Assembly (NCBI GenBank): GCA_003135495.1
Contig: PLBX01000398.1
Span: 1-16,155, forward strand
Direction: 5' to 3'
Length of the DNA stretch: 16,155 nucleotides
Source of the DNA: Acidobacteriaceae bacterium
GTDB taxonomy: Bacteria; Acidobacteriota; Terriglobia; Terriglobales; Acidobacteriaceae
Part shown: in pieces, positions 6,269 to 14,209 of the stretch
Layout: each line of letters opens with the position of its first letter
How positions within the stretch are numbered: position 1 is the first letter of the stretch
Program-made: the position numbers and the translations under genes
Notes under the pieces: model-generated
The model's input: only the letters and a program-made list of their open reading frames with translations
Told to the model about the DNA's origin: nothing
The model's database searches: none

Positions 6269-7855
6269 ATGGCAACCGCAACGTCGGTATTGGACGCAAA
6301 AATTAAACGAAGTCCGGGCAAAATCGGAATGATTTGGATTCGCGATCGTGCTTGGCGTGGGAGTTATTTACTCGGCGATCCATTTGCTGCGCGATCTTTC
6401 CGGCGTCCATTCGGACTCGTTGATGCCTTACATTTTACTGGGCATAGCCTTGCTCGTCGCACTTGGCTTCGAGTTCGTCAACGGATTTCACGACACCGCA
6501 AACGCTGTAGCCACGGTTATCTATACCCATTCGCTCGAGCCACACATTGCGGTGGTGTGGTCGGGCTTCTGGAATTTTCTTGGAGTGTTGACTTCAAGTG
6601 GTTTGGTCGCATTCGAATCATCTCTTTGCTGCCTGTCGAATTGATTTTGCAAGTGGGCAGCAAGGCCGGTTTCGCCATGGTTTTTGCGTTGCTGGTCGCG
6701 GCCATTCTTTGGAATCTGGGGACTTGGTATTTCGGATTGCCCGCGTCAAGTTCGCATACTTTGATCGGATCGATTATTGGCGTGGGCATCGCCAATCAAC
6801 TCATGTCGCCGAAAACGGGCACCAGCGGCGTGGATTGGGCTCAGGCTACGAATATTGGAAAGTCACTGCTGTTGTCACCGATCGTCGGATTTGTCGGCGC
6901 ATATCTGCTGCTTACTTTGATGAAGGCTGTAATCAAGAATCGAGCGCTGTACGAAGCTCCTGTAGGCAATGAGCCGCCACCGTTCTGGATTCGGGCACTC
7001 CTGCTGCTGACCTGCACCGGCGTAAGTTTCGCGCATGGTTCGAATGATGGGCAAAAAGGCATGGGGCTAATCATGCTGATCTTGGTTGGCACGGTGCCTA
7101 CAGCCTACGCGTTGAACCACGCCCTCACGCAAAAAGATTCGGATGACTTCATTGCGGTTTCACAACAAGCGGAGGGTATCCTATCGAAATATGTGAGTCC
7201 GGAGGCGGTCATTGGGGATGATCGCGAAGAAGTAACGGATTACATCCGCACCAAGCAATTTACTCCAAACACCATGCTGGCCCTGCGCCAGCTGGTTACT
7301 GGCATCGGCAATGAAACGGCTCTGTTCGGGGAAATGTCGAAAATTCCCAACGATAAGGTTCGAAACTTCCGCAATGATATGTATGTTGCCAGTGGGGCGT
7401 TGCGTCTGATGAAAAAGAACAAGCAGCCGGACATCAGCGCCTCCGATTGGCAAGGGTTGGATAATTACAAGAGGCACGTCGATAAAGCTACGAGCTTCAT
7501 TCCGGGCTGGGTCAAGGTTGCGGTGGCAATGGCGCTTGGGCTGGGAACGATGGTGGGATGGAAACGCATTGTAGTGACGGTCGGAGAGAAGATCGGCAAA
7601 GATCATCTGACTTACGGCCAGGGAGCAGCGGCTGAAATCACAGCCATGATCACGATCGGCGCGGCTGATTGGTTTGGATTACCGGTGAGCACTACGCACG
7701 TACTATCCTCGGGAGTTGCAGGCAGCATGGCGGCCAATCATTCTGGTCTGCAGTGGGGAACGGTGCGCAACCTGGCCATGGCTTGGGTTTTAACTTTGCC
7801 AGCGTCCATGGTACTGGCAGGGTTTTTGTTCTGGGGCTTCAGGAAGATCTTCTAG
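6269..7855 (+). pseudogene. Pit-type inorganic phosphate permease, two compensating frameshifts
   Basis: A low-affinity phosphate (metal-phosphate):H+ symporter of the PiT family (PF01384), inner membrane. I place the start at ATG 6269, with AGGAG about 10 nt upstream, giving MATATSVLDAKIKRSPGKIG. An extra base near 6332 (reading ATG-A-TTTGGATTC) moves the frame by +1. The true sequence then continues one frame over with LGVGVIYSAIHLL and the hallmark NGFHDTANAVATVI (about 6480-6515). One base is missing near 6615, after VAF, and the original frame resumes at SLLPVELIL. The rest is intact: GLPASSSHTLIGSIIG, the second-repeat hallmark FAHGSNDGQKGMG (about 7025-7070), a long hydrophilic loop and GLPVSTTHVLSSG. 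Repaired length is about 528 residues. As written, residues encoded by about 6333-6615 are scrambled and lack the first PiT motif, so the protein would not work. Sequencing error is as likely as mutation. Confidence 0.85.
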
Positions 7856-7967
7856 TTGGGTCAGCGGCCGGGCAAAAGTTGTCCAATTGCGACCGGGAGA
7901 CGGCGGGCGCCAATGTCTGCCAATTGCTCGGTGTTGCCCTTTAATTCGTTCTCTTCTCTTTTTTAGA

Positions 7968-8108
7968 TCATGCAGCTTCCTCTTGTATCTCAATCAACTG
8001 TTGTAGGCGTTTTCGAATCTCGGCTTTTTCTTACTCAGTCGGTTGCTGAAGGAAACACTCTCTGCCTGTTAGCAATGCGAATAGTTTAGATTTAAGTATG
8101 AAATTCAT
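7968..8108 (-). pseudogene. Small ORF interrupted by an in-frame TAA
   Basis: From ATG 8108 the minus strand reads 25 codons (MNFILKSKLFALLTGRECFL, then QQPTE). It meets a TAA at 8033-8031, then continues in the same frame for 20 codons (EKAEIRKRLQQLIEIQEEAA) to a TGA at 7968. The second part is a charged amphipathic helix typical of real protein, which argues that the 46-residue frame was once, or still is, one gene. A three-repeat Pho-like box lies 34 nt upstream, with a -10-like TATCCT between. No strong Shine-Dalgarno sequence is present. Readthrough, a nonsense mutation, a sequencing error or a chance frame are all possible. I do not recognise a family. Confidence 0.35.
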
Positions 8109-8142
8109 TGGTTTTTTAGGATAGCTAGGTTCCGGCCGCAGA

Positions 8143-8171
8143 AGGTTACTCTCAGGTTAATTTCAAGTTCA
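8143..8171 (-). promoter_or_regulatory. Putative three-repeat Pho box
   Basis: On the minus strand, TGAACTT (8171-8165), TTAACCT (8160-8154) and GTAACCT (8149-8143) follow one another at exactly 11 bp, with the spacers GAAA and GAGA. It points toward the short disrupted ORF at 8108. Its last unit and flank (GTAACCTTC) match the site upstream of the beta-propeller gene. Confidence 0.5.
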
Positions 8172-8199
8172 TTGACTAAAAATACCGACCACCCGAAGG

Positions 8200-8577
8200 T
8201 TAATTTCTGGCGGTGAGGCGGCGTCTTGCTACCATCCCGATGCCGAGTATTCCAATTCCCATCAAACAGAGCGTCCGTGGCTCGGGCACGTAGCGGGGAC
8301 GCGCGGAACCGATTTCCGCGGAATCGTGCCCATAATTTGTCCGCGATGTGGTTGTGATCACGGTAAAAACATTTGGCGGGTATCGATTTATCGTGTAGTT
8401 GGATCCAAAACTCGAGAATTCGCCGACCAAAGGTTGGGCGTAAGTATAGACAAAGTGATTCGAGACGCTAGGGCCAAAGGTGTGCGTCCAGCCTGTCGTG
8501 GTCGCAGAAGGAACGATGTCTGCCCGATTTAGCGCCGCCGTGAATACTAAGGATAGGAGTACTCCCAGTGTCTTCAC
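8200..8577 (-). CDS. PEP-CTERM sorting-domain protein
   Basis: A 125-residue exported protein. It begins at a GTG with AGGAGA about 9 nt upstream and has a short Sec signal (MKTLGVLLSLVFTAALNRAD). The middle, about residues 21-95, is rich in Thr, Ser, Tyr and Asn and probably beta-structured. The C-terminus is a PEP-CTERM sorting signal: VPEP at 97-100, a hydrophobic helix (LCLMGIGILGIGMVA) and the basic tail RRR at 118-120. In the known system this tail is recognised by an exosortase and the protein is moved to the surface or extracellular matrix; no exosortase lies in this window. The functional domain itself is not recognisable. Confidence 0.82.
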   Translation of the reverse strand: MKTLGVLLSLVFTAALNRADIVPSATTTGWTHTFGPSVSNHFVYTYAQPLVGEFSSFGSNYTINRYPPNVFTVITTTSRTNYGHDSAEIGSARPRYVPEPRTLCLMGIGILGIGMVARRRLTARN

Positions 8578-8698
8578 CTTTCAGTTTCTCCTTCCGACCG
8601 CGAGAGTCGGGCGAAAAGATTGAGCCTAGTTGCAGGCACTAGATTTATTAAAGGACAGAAAAAAGCAGTAAGGGTTAGGCTGCTGAGCCCGGTTGAGA

Positions 8699-8727
8699 TC
8701 CCGCCCTTACGTGAAGCAAGGGCGGGA
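8699..8727. repeat. 10-bp perfect hairpin, possibly a dispersed palindrome
   Basis: TCCCGCCCTT and AAGGGCGGGA flank a 9-base loop between the beta-propeller and PEP-CTERM genes. No T-run follows on either strand. It could terminate the beta-propeller transcript. I recall similar TCCC(A/G)CCCTT palindromes scattered through acidobacterial genomes, so it may be a REP-like repeat; this needs a genome-wide count. Confidence 0.5.
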
Positions 8728-8760
8728 CTTCCCGGAAAGCGGAATTAAGGTTCTCCGATT

Positions 8761-9750
8761 TTACGGCGCGGGAATAAATGCCATCCCGTGCAGGTTTACA
8801 AATCCTGTGACGACTGGAGTCAGAACGCCAGTATTCATGTCCAATTCCGTCAGGGCGTGCGGCGCCGCGCTATAGGCTGCGTTTGGCGCAAAAATGTTGC
8901 GCGTAATTGCGTAAACGGTTTCGCCGTCGCGATCGGCGGCGAGAATTACGCCGTAACTCGAGGTGGCGAAAATCGTGTCATCGATCTGAACCGGGCTGCC
9001 CTTGAGACTTAGGCGGAGATGATAGGCGCTCAGATCGTCGGCGCCCGGATCATGAACTATGATCAATTCCCCGTCCGCCTGGCTGTCGAGAACGACATCG
9101 CCAAATGGGTCGAGGATCATGGAGTCGGGATCCTGCAAATTCAGTTGCACTACCTTATTGGTGGGAATGTCGATTGCATTAGCGTCACCGAGCAGCACCG
9201 GCGACACTGATACCGTCTTTCCGACGATTTCGGCCTTTACTATCGAGGGCTTGGTGTTGGGATTATGCTTCGGGTTGGAAGCACTGAGAAAGACGTCGTT
9301 GCCGCGGAAGACTATGTCGTCGTAGCCACCGCCGTGCGGCGTTGGCCCGAAGGTGTACTCGGTCTGCGATTGCGTTTTCGGATCGATGATCACGAGGTTG
9401 GGATTGCCATCCTCGTTTTGCATAGCCCATATTAGCTTCGTGTTGGGATTCACTTTGATGCCGTCATTGTGGCCGGGGACGGTGTACGTGTGAACCATTT
9501 CTCCGCTCAGTGTGTATTCAACAATCGTGCTGGTACCGCCGCCGGTTGTAGTGGCGTTATCACCGTAGCCAATGAAAACAAAGCCATCGACGACCGCGAT
9601 AGAATCGGGGGCGAAGTCAACGCCAGGAATACTGGTGGCGAAAACGGAAACTTGGTAGGGAGACGTTGCTACAACCTGCGCAGAGGCAGTCAACGCTGCT
9701 AAGAACAAACACGAAATCAACGCGAATCGCAGAACCTTAGGCTGGACCAT
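8761..9750 (-). CDS. Secreted beta-propeller protein
   Basis: Starting at the ATG at 9750, which has GGAG about 10 nt upstream, the protein has 329 residues. The frame is open further upstream to 9828 but without coding character. Residues 1-25 are a Sec signal (MVQPKVLRFALISCLFLAAL, cleavage near ASAQ). The rest consists of repeated strand-turn units such as DSIAVVDGFVFIGYGDN, GIKVNPNTKLIWAMQNEDGN, DDIVFRGNDVFLSASN and VILAADRDGETVYAITRN, the pattern of a six- or seven-bladed NHL/SMP-30-like beta-propeller. No catalytic motif can be assigned. It is divergent from the Tat-exported phosphoesterase, and both have a Pho-like box in the shared intergenic region. A periplasmic binding, scaffold or phosphoesterase-like role is possible but unproven. 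Confidence 0.75.
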   Translation of the reverse strand: MVQPKVLRFALISCLFLAALTASAQVVATSPYQVSVFATSIPGVDFAPDSIAVVDGFVFIGYGDNATTTGGGTSTIVEYTLSGEMVHTYTVPGHNDGIKVNPNTKLIWAMQNEDGNPNLVIIDPKTQSQTEYTFGPTPHGGGYDDIVFRGNDVFLSASNPKHNPNTKPSIVKAEIVGKTVSVSPVLLGDANAIDIPTNKVVQLNLQDPDSMILDPFGDVVLDSQADGELIIVHDPGADDLSAYHLRLSLKGSPVQIDDTIFATSSYGVILAADRDGETVYAITRNIFAPNAAYSAAPHALTELDMNTGVLTPVVTGFVNLHGMAFIPAP

Positions 9751-9818
9751 TTGTAATTCTCCTGACCGAATCGATTGAAAGCAATCTCCGGAAAGCGTAG
9801 CTCTGTTGCGGCGGCGGA

Positions 9819-9836
9819 AGGTTACCATCAGATTAA
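9819..9836 (-). promoter_or_regulatory. Putative Pho box upstream of the beta-propeller gene
   Basis: On the minus strand, TTAATCT (9836-9830) and GTAACCT (9825-9819) are exactly 11 bp apart. The surrounding bases, including the GC-rich flank after the second unit, resemble the site at 8143-8171. It ends 68 nt before the start codon at 9750. Confidence 0.45.
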
Positions 9837-9996
9837 ATTTGCGTTTCTTAATTTAGTTGCCCACAGTAAAAGCAAAAGCTTTGAACGTCTGTAAGTGCGC
9901 GGAGTCCCGTCTGCCCCGGCGGTGTCATGATTTGGAATAAAGGACGCCACCAAACCGCTAAATCCGAACGAGCGTATTTCTGCGGCGGTTGTGAAA

Positions 9997-10014
9997 TTCA
10001 CATTACTTTAACCT
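9997..10014 (+). promoter_or_regulatory. Putative Pho box upstream of the phosphoesterase
   Basis: TTCACAT (9997) and TTAACCT (10008) are exactly 11 bp apart, with the spacer TACT. It is close to the MFS site in both units. It ends 74 nt before the ATG at 10089. Apart from this box and the opposite-facing one at 9819-9836, the 338-bp divergent intergenic region holds nothing I recognise. Confidence 0.5.
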
Positions 10015-10088
10015 CTTGCGCCCAAACCTCCGGTCACGCGCAGCATCTCACTCCGCCAAGCATTACATTTCCTTCCGGAGTTGAAGTC

Positions 10089-11420
10089 ATGTCCATAAAT
10101 CGCAGAGATTTTTTGCGCGGCGTCGCGGGAACATCCGGCGCGGTAGCGGCTGGATCATTGCTTGGAAAAGATGTTCTAGCTGGAGCCGCGTCATCGTCGT
10201 TGCCCAATCCAAATGGATCGGGAATTGAACATATCGTCATAGTAATGATGGAAAATCGCAGCTTTGACCACGTGTTGGGATGGCTTCCGGGCGCGAAGGG
10301 AATGCAGGCCGGCTTGCAATATCCGGGGAAGAATGGCGAGTTGCACAGTACCTACCGGCTACGCACCTATGTCGGATGCGGACATCCCGATCCCGACCAT
10401 TCGTATCAGGGCGGCCGCGACGAATACAACCATGGCAAGATGAACGGCTGGTTGCAAACCACAACCAACGATATTTTCTGCATTGGATATTACGAGGAGA
10501 AAGACCTTCCTTTTTTTAGCGCATTCGCTACTAACTTCACCACGCTCGATAACTATTTCCCGTCGATTCTAAGTTCGACTTTTCCGAATCGCGTTTTTTT
10601 TCACGCCGCCCAAACTGACCGCCTCGATAACTCAGTTACTATCTCAACCTTGCCGACTATCTGGGATTCGCTGGCCGCGGCTGGCGTTAGTAACAAGTAT
10701 TATTACTCCAACGTTCCGTTTCTAGCTTTGTGGGGCGCAAAATATATCCCTATCTCTGCTCTTTATCCGCAGTTCTTGCTCGATGCCGCGTCCGGCAATT
10801 TACCCGCTGTCTGCATGGTTGACCCTCGCTACACGCTGGTCGACGATGGCGAAGGCAATGACGATCATCCGCATGCCGACATGCGTTCTGGCGAACATTT
10901 TCTGGGAGAGGTGTATCAAGCCGTCACCAATGGTCCCGGATGGGCGAATACGGTGCTGATTGTGACCCGCGACGAGTGGGGAGGATTTTTCGATCACATC
11001 GTGCCGCCGCGAGCCATCGCGCCCAATGACGTCGATCCCGATCTGATCAATGGGAAAGCGCTGCTGGGATGCCGCGTGCCCGTGATTGTGGCTTCGCCCT
11101 TTAGCCGCGGGAATCCTGCGAAGCCAAAAATCAATTCATGGCTGTATGATCACACGTCGATTTTGAAGCTGATCGAATGGCGATATGGATTGAGTCCACT
11201 GACCGCGCGTGATGCGGCCATGAACAATCTGGCGAATGCGCTGGATTTCAAAAATCCCGATGCCTCGGTTCCAGCGTTGCCGATGATTAAACAACCAAAA
11301 CCCACGCCCTGCGGAGAAGGCGGAATTCTTGATGGTGGCCCGGGCGGAGAAACCGATAGTTACAAGTTGCTGCATTCGCCATTGATTGCCGGCTGGCCGC
11401 TGCCGCCAGGATTACGGTAG
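10089..11420 (+). CDS. Tat-exported phosphoesterase (phospholipase C/acid phosphatase family)
   Basis: A 443-residue exported hydrolase of the PF04185 family, which cleaves phosphate mono- or diesters such as phosphocholine lipids. I use ATG 10089, with CGGAG about 8 nt upstream, because it opens directly into a twin-arginine signal (NRRDFLRG at 4-11, then a small-residue hydrophobic stretch to about 33). The frame reaches back to 9927 without coding character. Family motifs in order: IVIVMMENRSFDHVLGWLPG (50-68, E55 and N56 metal ligands), STFPNR (163-168), NDDHPHADMRSGE (257-269), TRDEWGGFFDH (293-303) and DHTSILKLIEW (354-364). It matches the core of non-hemolytic phospholipase C but lacks the extra C-terminal domains of the Pseudomonas enzyme, so acid phosphatase or phosphodiesterase activity is equally likely. 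A Pho-like box and the gene context suggest phosphate scavenging outside the cytoplasm. Confidence 0.9.
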   Translation: MSINRRDFLRGVAGTSGAVAAGSLLGKDVLAGAASSSLPNPNGSGIEHIVIVMMENRSFDHVLGWLPGAKGMQAGLQYPGKNGELHSTYRLRTYVGCGHPDPDHSYQGGRDEYNHGKMNGWLQTTTNDIFCIGYYEEKDLPFFSAFATNFTTLDNYFPSILSSTFPNRVFFHAAQTDRLDNSVTISTLPTIWDSLAAAGVSNKYYYSNVPFLALWGAKYIPISALYPQFLLDAASGNLPAVCMVDPRYTLVDDGEGNDDHPHADMRSGEHFLGEVYQAVTNGPGWANTVLIVTRDEWGGFFDHIVPPRAIAPNDVDPDLINGKALLGCRVPVIVASPFSRGNPAKPKINSWLYDHTSILKLIEWRYGLSPLTARDAAMNNLANALDFKNPDASVPALPMIKQPKPTPCGEGGILDGGPGGETDSYKLLHSPLIAGWPLPPGLR

Positions 11421-11771
11421 AGAATGGAATCTGACTACTGAATAAGGTAGTGAAGACGTCTGCGTCGAGCCTAGGCACCGCCGGCTGCGCCGCAGTGTCA
11501 GTTGAAACATCGAATGACAATCTATTGTCCACGTTGGTTTCGCATGCGCGATGCCAACTCTCGCCGTATTAAACATGTGAACGTATCGGCTAGGTGATCT
11601 CATAGGAGACATTATCCCGCACTGTCATAGTTGAACAAGAAACGAAACTCGCGGATTTATGGCAAAATTTTCCTGGTTGTCAGAACACTGGTTGTCAGAT
11701 CAGTGGTCGGCTGAAATTTGCGTTGGCGATTTTGATGGCCGCGCTACAGCTTCCCACGCTAGGATCGCGCC
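11421..11771. other. Intergenic stretch, boundary to a different sequence style
   Basis: No gene is recognisable here. The stretch holds a 12-bp direct repeat (listed separately) and a single CTGTCATA at 11622-11629 with no partner repeat. The overlapping frame at 11659-12045 is a shadow of the TPR gene. Somewhere here the sequence changes from the moderate GC of the phosphate region to the GC-rich TPR gene. Confidence 0.5.
11673..11699 (+). repeat. 12-bp direct repeat upstream of the TPR gene
   Basis: CTGGTTGTCAGA occurs at 11673-11684 and 11688-11699, a 15-bp period. It could be an operator or a small duplication. It does not have the 11-bp spacing of the Pho-like boxes. Confidence 0.5.
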
Positions 11772-12680
11772 ATGTCCCAGACTTCAAATACAGCCGCGAC
11801 GCAAGAGGTTGCGCTTCTGCTGGCGTCGGCCACTAAGTCGCTTGAGGACGGGCAGCCAGCCGATGCGATCGCGCCGTTGCGTGACGCGGCGCTGTTGCAG
11901 CCATCCAATTCCATCATCCATCACGATCTCGGCCTGGCCTGCCTCGATGTCGGTCGCATACCGGATGCCATCGCCGCATTGCAGCGAGCCGTCGCCAGTG
12001 ACCCACGCTACGCCGACGCATATTTTCGCCTCGGAATCGCGTTAGAAAAGTTGGGCGACATCGGCGGGGCAATCGTTGCGTACGACCGCGCCACGGAGCT
12101 GCTCCCATCCCTGGCGGAGGCATGGTTTCGCGCCGGCGCCTTGGTCTACACACTGGGCCATCGCGACGAGGCGATCGGCTGTTTCCGGCGCGCGTCGGCG
12201 ACTGGCGGTAACACCAGCTTCGGACGCCTGGGCAAGGCGCGGGCGCTGCTGACCGAAGATCGCAATCCGGAAGCCGAACTGGTGCTGCGAAAGACGCTGG
12301 CGCGCGATCCGCAGAACGCCATGGCGCATGACCTGCTGGGCAATCTGCTCTCTGAGTTCGGCCGTTTCGACGAGGCCCGCGAATGCTTCCAACGCGCCGT
12401 CGCGATCACGCCGCTGCTGGCGGGAAGCTACTACGATCTGGTCCGCTGCCGCCGCGTCACGAGCGATGACGACGGTCTGATGGAACGAATGGAGGCCGCC
12501 TTGGCCACGCCGGGGCTGGAAGCGGCGCAATGCCTGCGTCTTCACCTCGCGATCGGCAAGGCGGCGGACGATCTTGGCGACTACGCCCTAGCCATGAAGC
12601 ATTTCGACGCCGCGGACGCCGTGCGCCGGAAAACTCGAACGAGACGAAAAAACCTTTCGTGCTATTCTCGCGCATCATAG
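11772..12680 (+). pseudogene. TPR protein, 3'-truncated (probably TPR-sulfotransferase type)
   Basis: The ORF has 302 codons, of which about 287 look authentic. AGGA lies 7 nt before ATG. From residue about 10 it is a row of tetratricopeptide repeats with the usual small/large pattern: ADAIAPLRDAALLQPSN, PDAIAALQRAVASDPRYADA, GGAIVAYDRATELLPSLAEA, DEAIGCFRRA, PEAELVLRKTLARDPQNAMA and DEARECFQRAVAITP. The later segment, LHLAIGKAADDLGDYALAMK followed by HFDAADAVRRK, is typical of proteobacterial TPR proteins that continue into a sulfotransferase domain. That continuation is missing: after about 12632 the frame reads into the antisense of the methyltransferase and stops at 12680. By eye the gene is clearly richer in GC, with third-position G/C, than its surroundings, suggesting foreign origin. 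Confidence 0.72.
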
Positions 12681-14001
12681 CCGCCTCGAACATATCAATA
12701 TCTGGTCTACCTGCTTTGTCCTTTTGCTTCACTTGAATCGGATACCACGCATCCATGAAGTCGAGTTCCCCAGCCGCCTTTCCGCTCTTGTGTGGCATGG
12801 ACGATACCGGATAAATGCGTCCGTCAATGCCCATGTCGCCCACTTGCGCTTTGTTGGGAATTCCTCCCAGTGCGATGACTGCCCAATTTTCAAATTCGAA
12901 CGGCGGGATTACACGAAGCTGCTTCTCTGACCACGGTAGGTCACGCACAACGAAGCCTCGTCCGACACGCCAGAGCTTTTCATCTTCTGGTATTCGGCAA
13001 ACATCACGTAGACGCTTCGCCATGACGCGGCAAGCAGTGGGAGAAATATCAATTCCTATCCACTGCCGACCAAGGTTTTGACTGGCGACTAATGCCGTCC
13101 CGCACCCACAGAACGCATCCAGCACGATGTCGTTAGGTTTGCTGCTCGTGTTAATTATCCGTTCAAGCAATGGAAGGGGTTTTTGTGTCGGATAGCCAAG
13201 AGATTCTTTTGCCTGTGAGTTTATGGGGTTGATGTCGTCCCACACGCTGCCGACAGGGAGACCTTTGGATTCGTCAAGAAATCTCTTGTAGCGCGGAACC
13301 TTGCCATTTGGCGGAATGGCCACGCGCCCATCACGGATGAATTGCTCCATCTTTTCTTGTGTGTATCGCCAGTAGCCCTCGATGCCGAGAACTCGGTAGT
13401 GGGGGTTTCCCTTAGAAGGGGCAGCTCCACCGGGTGCTCGAAGATCAGTCCATTGGAATGCCCTTCCACTGTCGTCTCGCTGTGAATAGTGCGATTCGAT
13501 ATAGCTCTGGTCGAGCGGAACATATTGCTGATTCCACGTGTAATCGGCACTTCCCCCGCAATAGAACAGCAGCACGTCATGGGTTCGCCCGTAATGCTTG
13601 CTTCCTTGCTTTGCGTCGTTGTGGGAACCCGACCGCTTCCAGACAACCTCATTAACAAAGTTGTTCTCCCCGAAAATCTGATCAAGCATCACCTTGACGT
13701 AGTGGCTGGCGTGCCAGTCGCAGTGATAGTAGAAGCTGCCCGTATTCTTAAGCACACGCGAGAGTTCCACGCACCGTGGGCGCATGAACTCGATGTAGGC
13801 ATGTGTGGATTCGTGCCGATCTTCGAATGAGCGCTTTTCCTTTGTCTCCCCCCAGAACACTTCATAATTGCGATTGGAATTGAACGGTGGGTCGATATAG
13901 ATCAGGTCAATGCAAGCGTGTGGCAGTTTCCTCAACTGCTCAAGATTGTCCCCGCAATAGATTACGCGAGTATCGAGAAGCGATGAAGGTTTGCTGGGCA
14001 C
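12457..14001 (-). pseudogene. DNA methyltransferase (beta class) with PD-(D/E)XK domain, 3'-truncated
   Basis: An N4-cytosine or N6-adenine DNA methyltransferase starting at GTG 14001. The catalytic motif DPPF (37-40) comes before the SAM-binding motif DAFCGCGTA (295-303), the beta-class order, with a target-recognition region between (about 150-260). PTQKP (271-275) is the usual companion of motif I. Residues about 365-458 form a second domain: NWAVIALGGIPNKAQVGDMG, then IDG, and later PIQVKQKDKAGRPDIDMFEA. This resembles Mrr-like PD-(D/E)XK nucleases, with D393 and Q423-x-K425 as likely active-site residues, so methylation and cleavage may be on one chain. The authentic sequence ends at about F457-S458, where the DNA switches to the reverse complement of the TPR gene; the remaining 56 codons to 12457 are an arginine-rich artefact frame. 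It is divergent from the RecB-like nuclease, with 208 bp between the starts. Confidence 0.82.
12628..12640. other. Junction between two 3'-truncated convergent genes
   Basis: Left of this point the plus strand encodes TPR protein in GC-rich codons; right of it the minus strand encodes the nuclease part of a methyltransferase. Neither homology crosses the point. The bases GGAAAA at the boundary could belong to either side, as in a microhomology join or a misassembly. Confidence 0.65.
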
Positions 14002-14209
14002 GGCGGAAATTATCTCATGTGATGGATTGGCTAGAACGTTACTAAGAAAGCTCCCAGTTAATATTGGTCGCTAACCATTGAAGGGTAATGCCGCCATAAA
14101 ACCAATGTCACTTGTGCGGAGGAGAAGAGTCTTGCACGCGAAACCTTAACCTTGTCACTGATGACGAGCAACCGCCCGGTCTCGTTGCGGAATAGAATCA
14201 TCTAGCAGT

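Noticed and set aside
6517..6972. Other plus- and minus-strand ORFs inside the Pit region
   Set aside because: They are shadows; only the frames carrying the PiT motifs show transporter-like hydrophobic segments.
9751..9828. N-terminal extension of the beta-propeller protein
   Set aside because: It would put an arginine-rich stretch before a normal Sec signal peptide; the internal ATG at 9750 has a clear Shine-Dalgarno sequence.
9927..10088. N-terminal extension of the phosphoesterase
   Set aside because: The twin-arginine signal begins right at the ATG at 10089 with its own Shine-Dalgarno sequence; the upstream frame is just open DNA holding the regulatory box.
11622..11629. CTGTCATA, matching half of the E. 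coli Pho box, upstream of the TPR gene
   Set aside because: There is no second copy at 11 bp on either side, and a single 8-mer is expected by chance.
14002..14209. Pho-like repeats in the methyltransferase/nuclease divergent promoter
   Set aside because: TTAAC-like words occur, but their spacings (8 and 13 bp) do not fit the 11-bp pattern; this region does not appear to belong to the proposed regulon.
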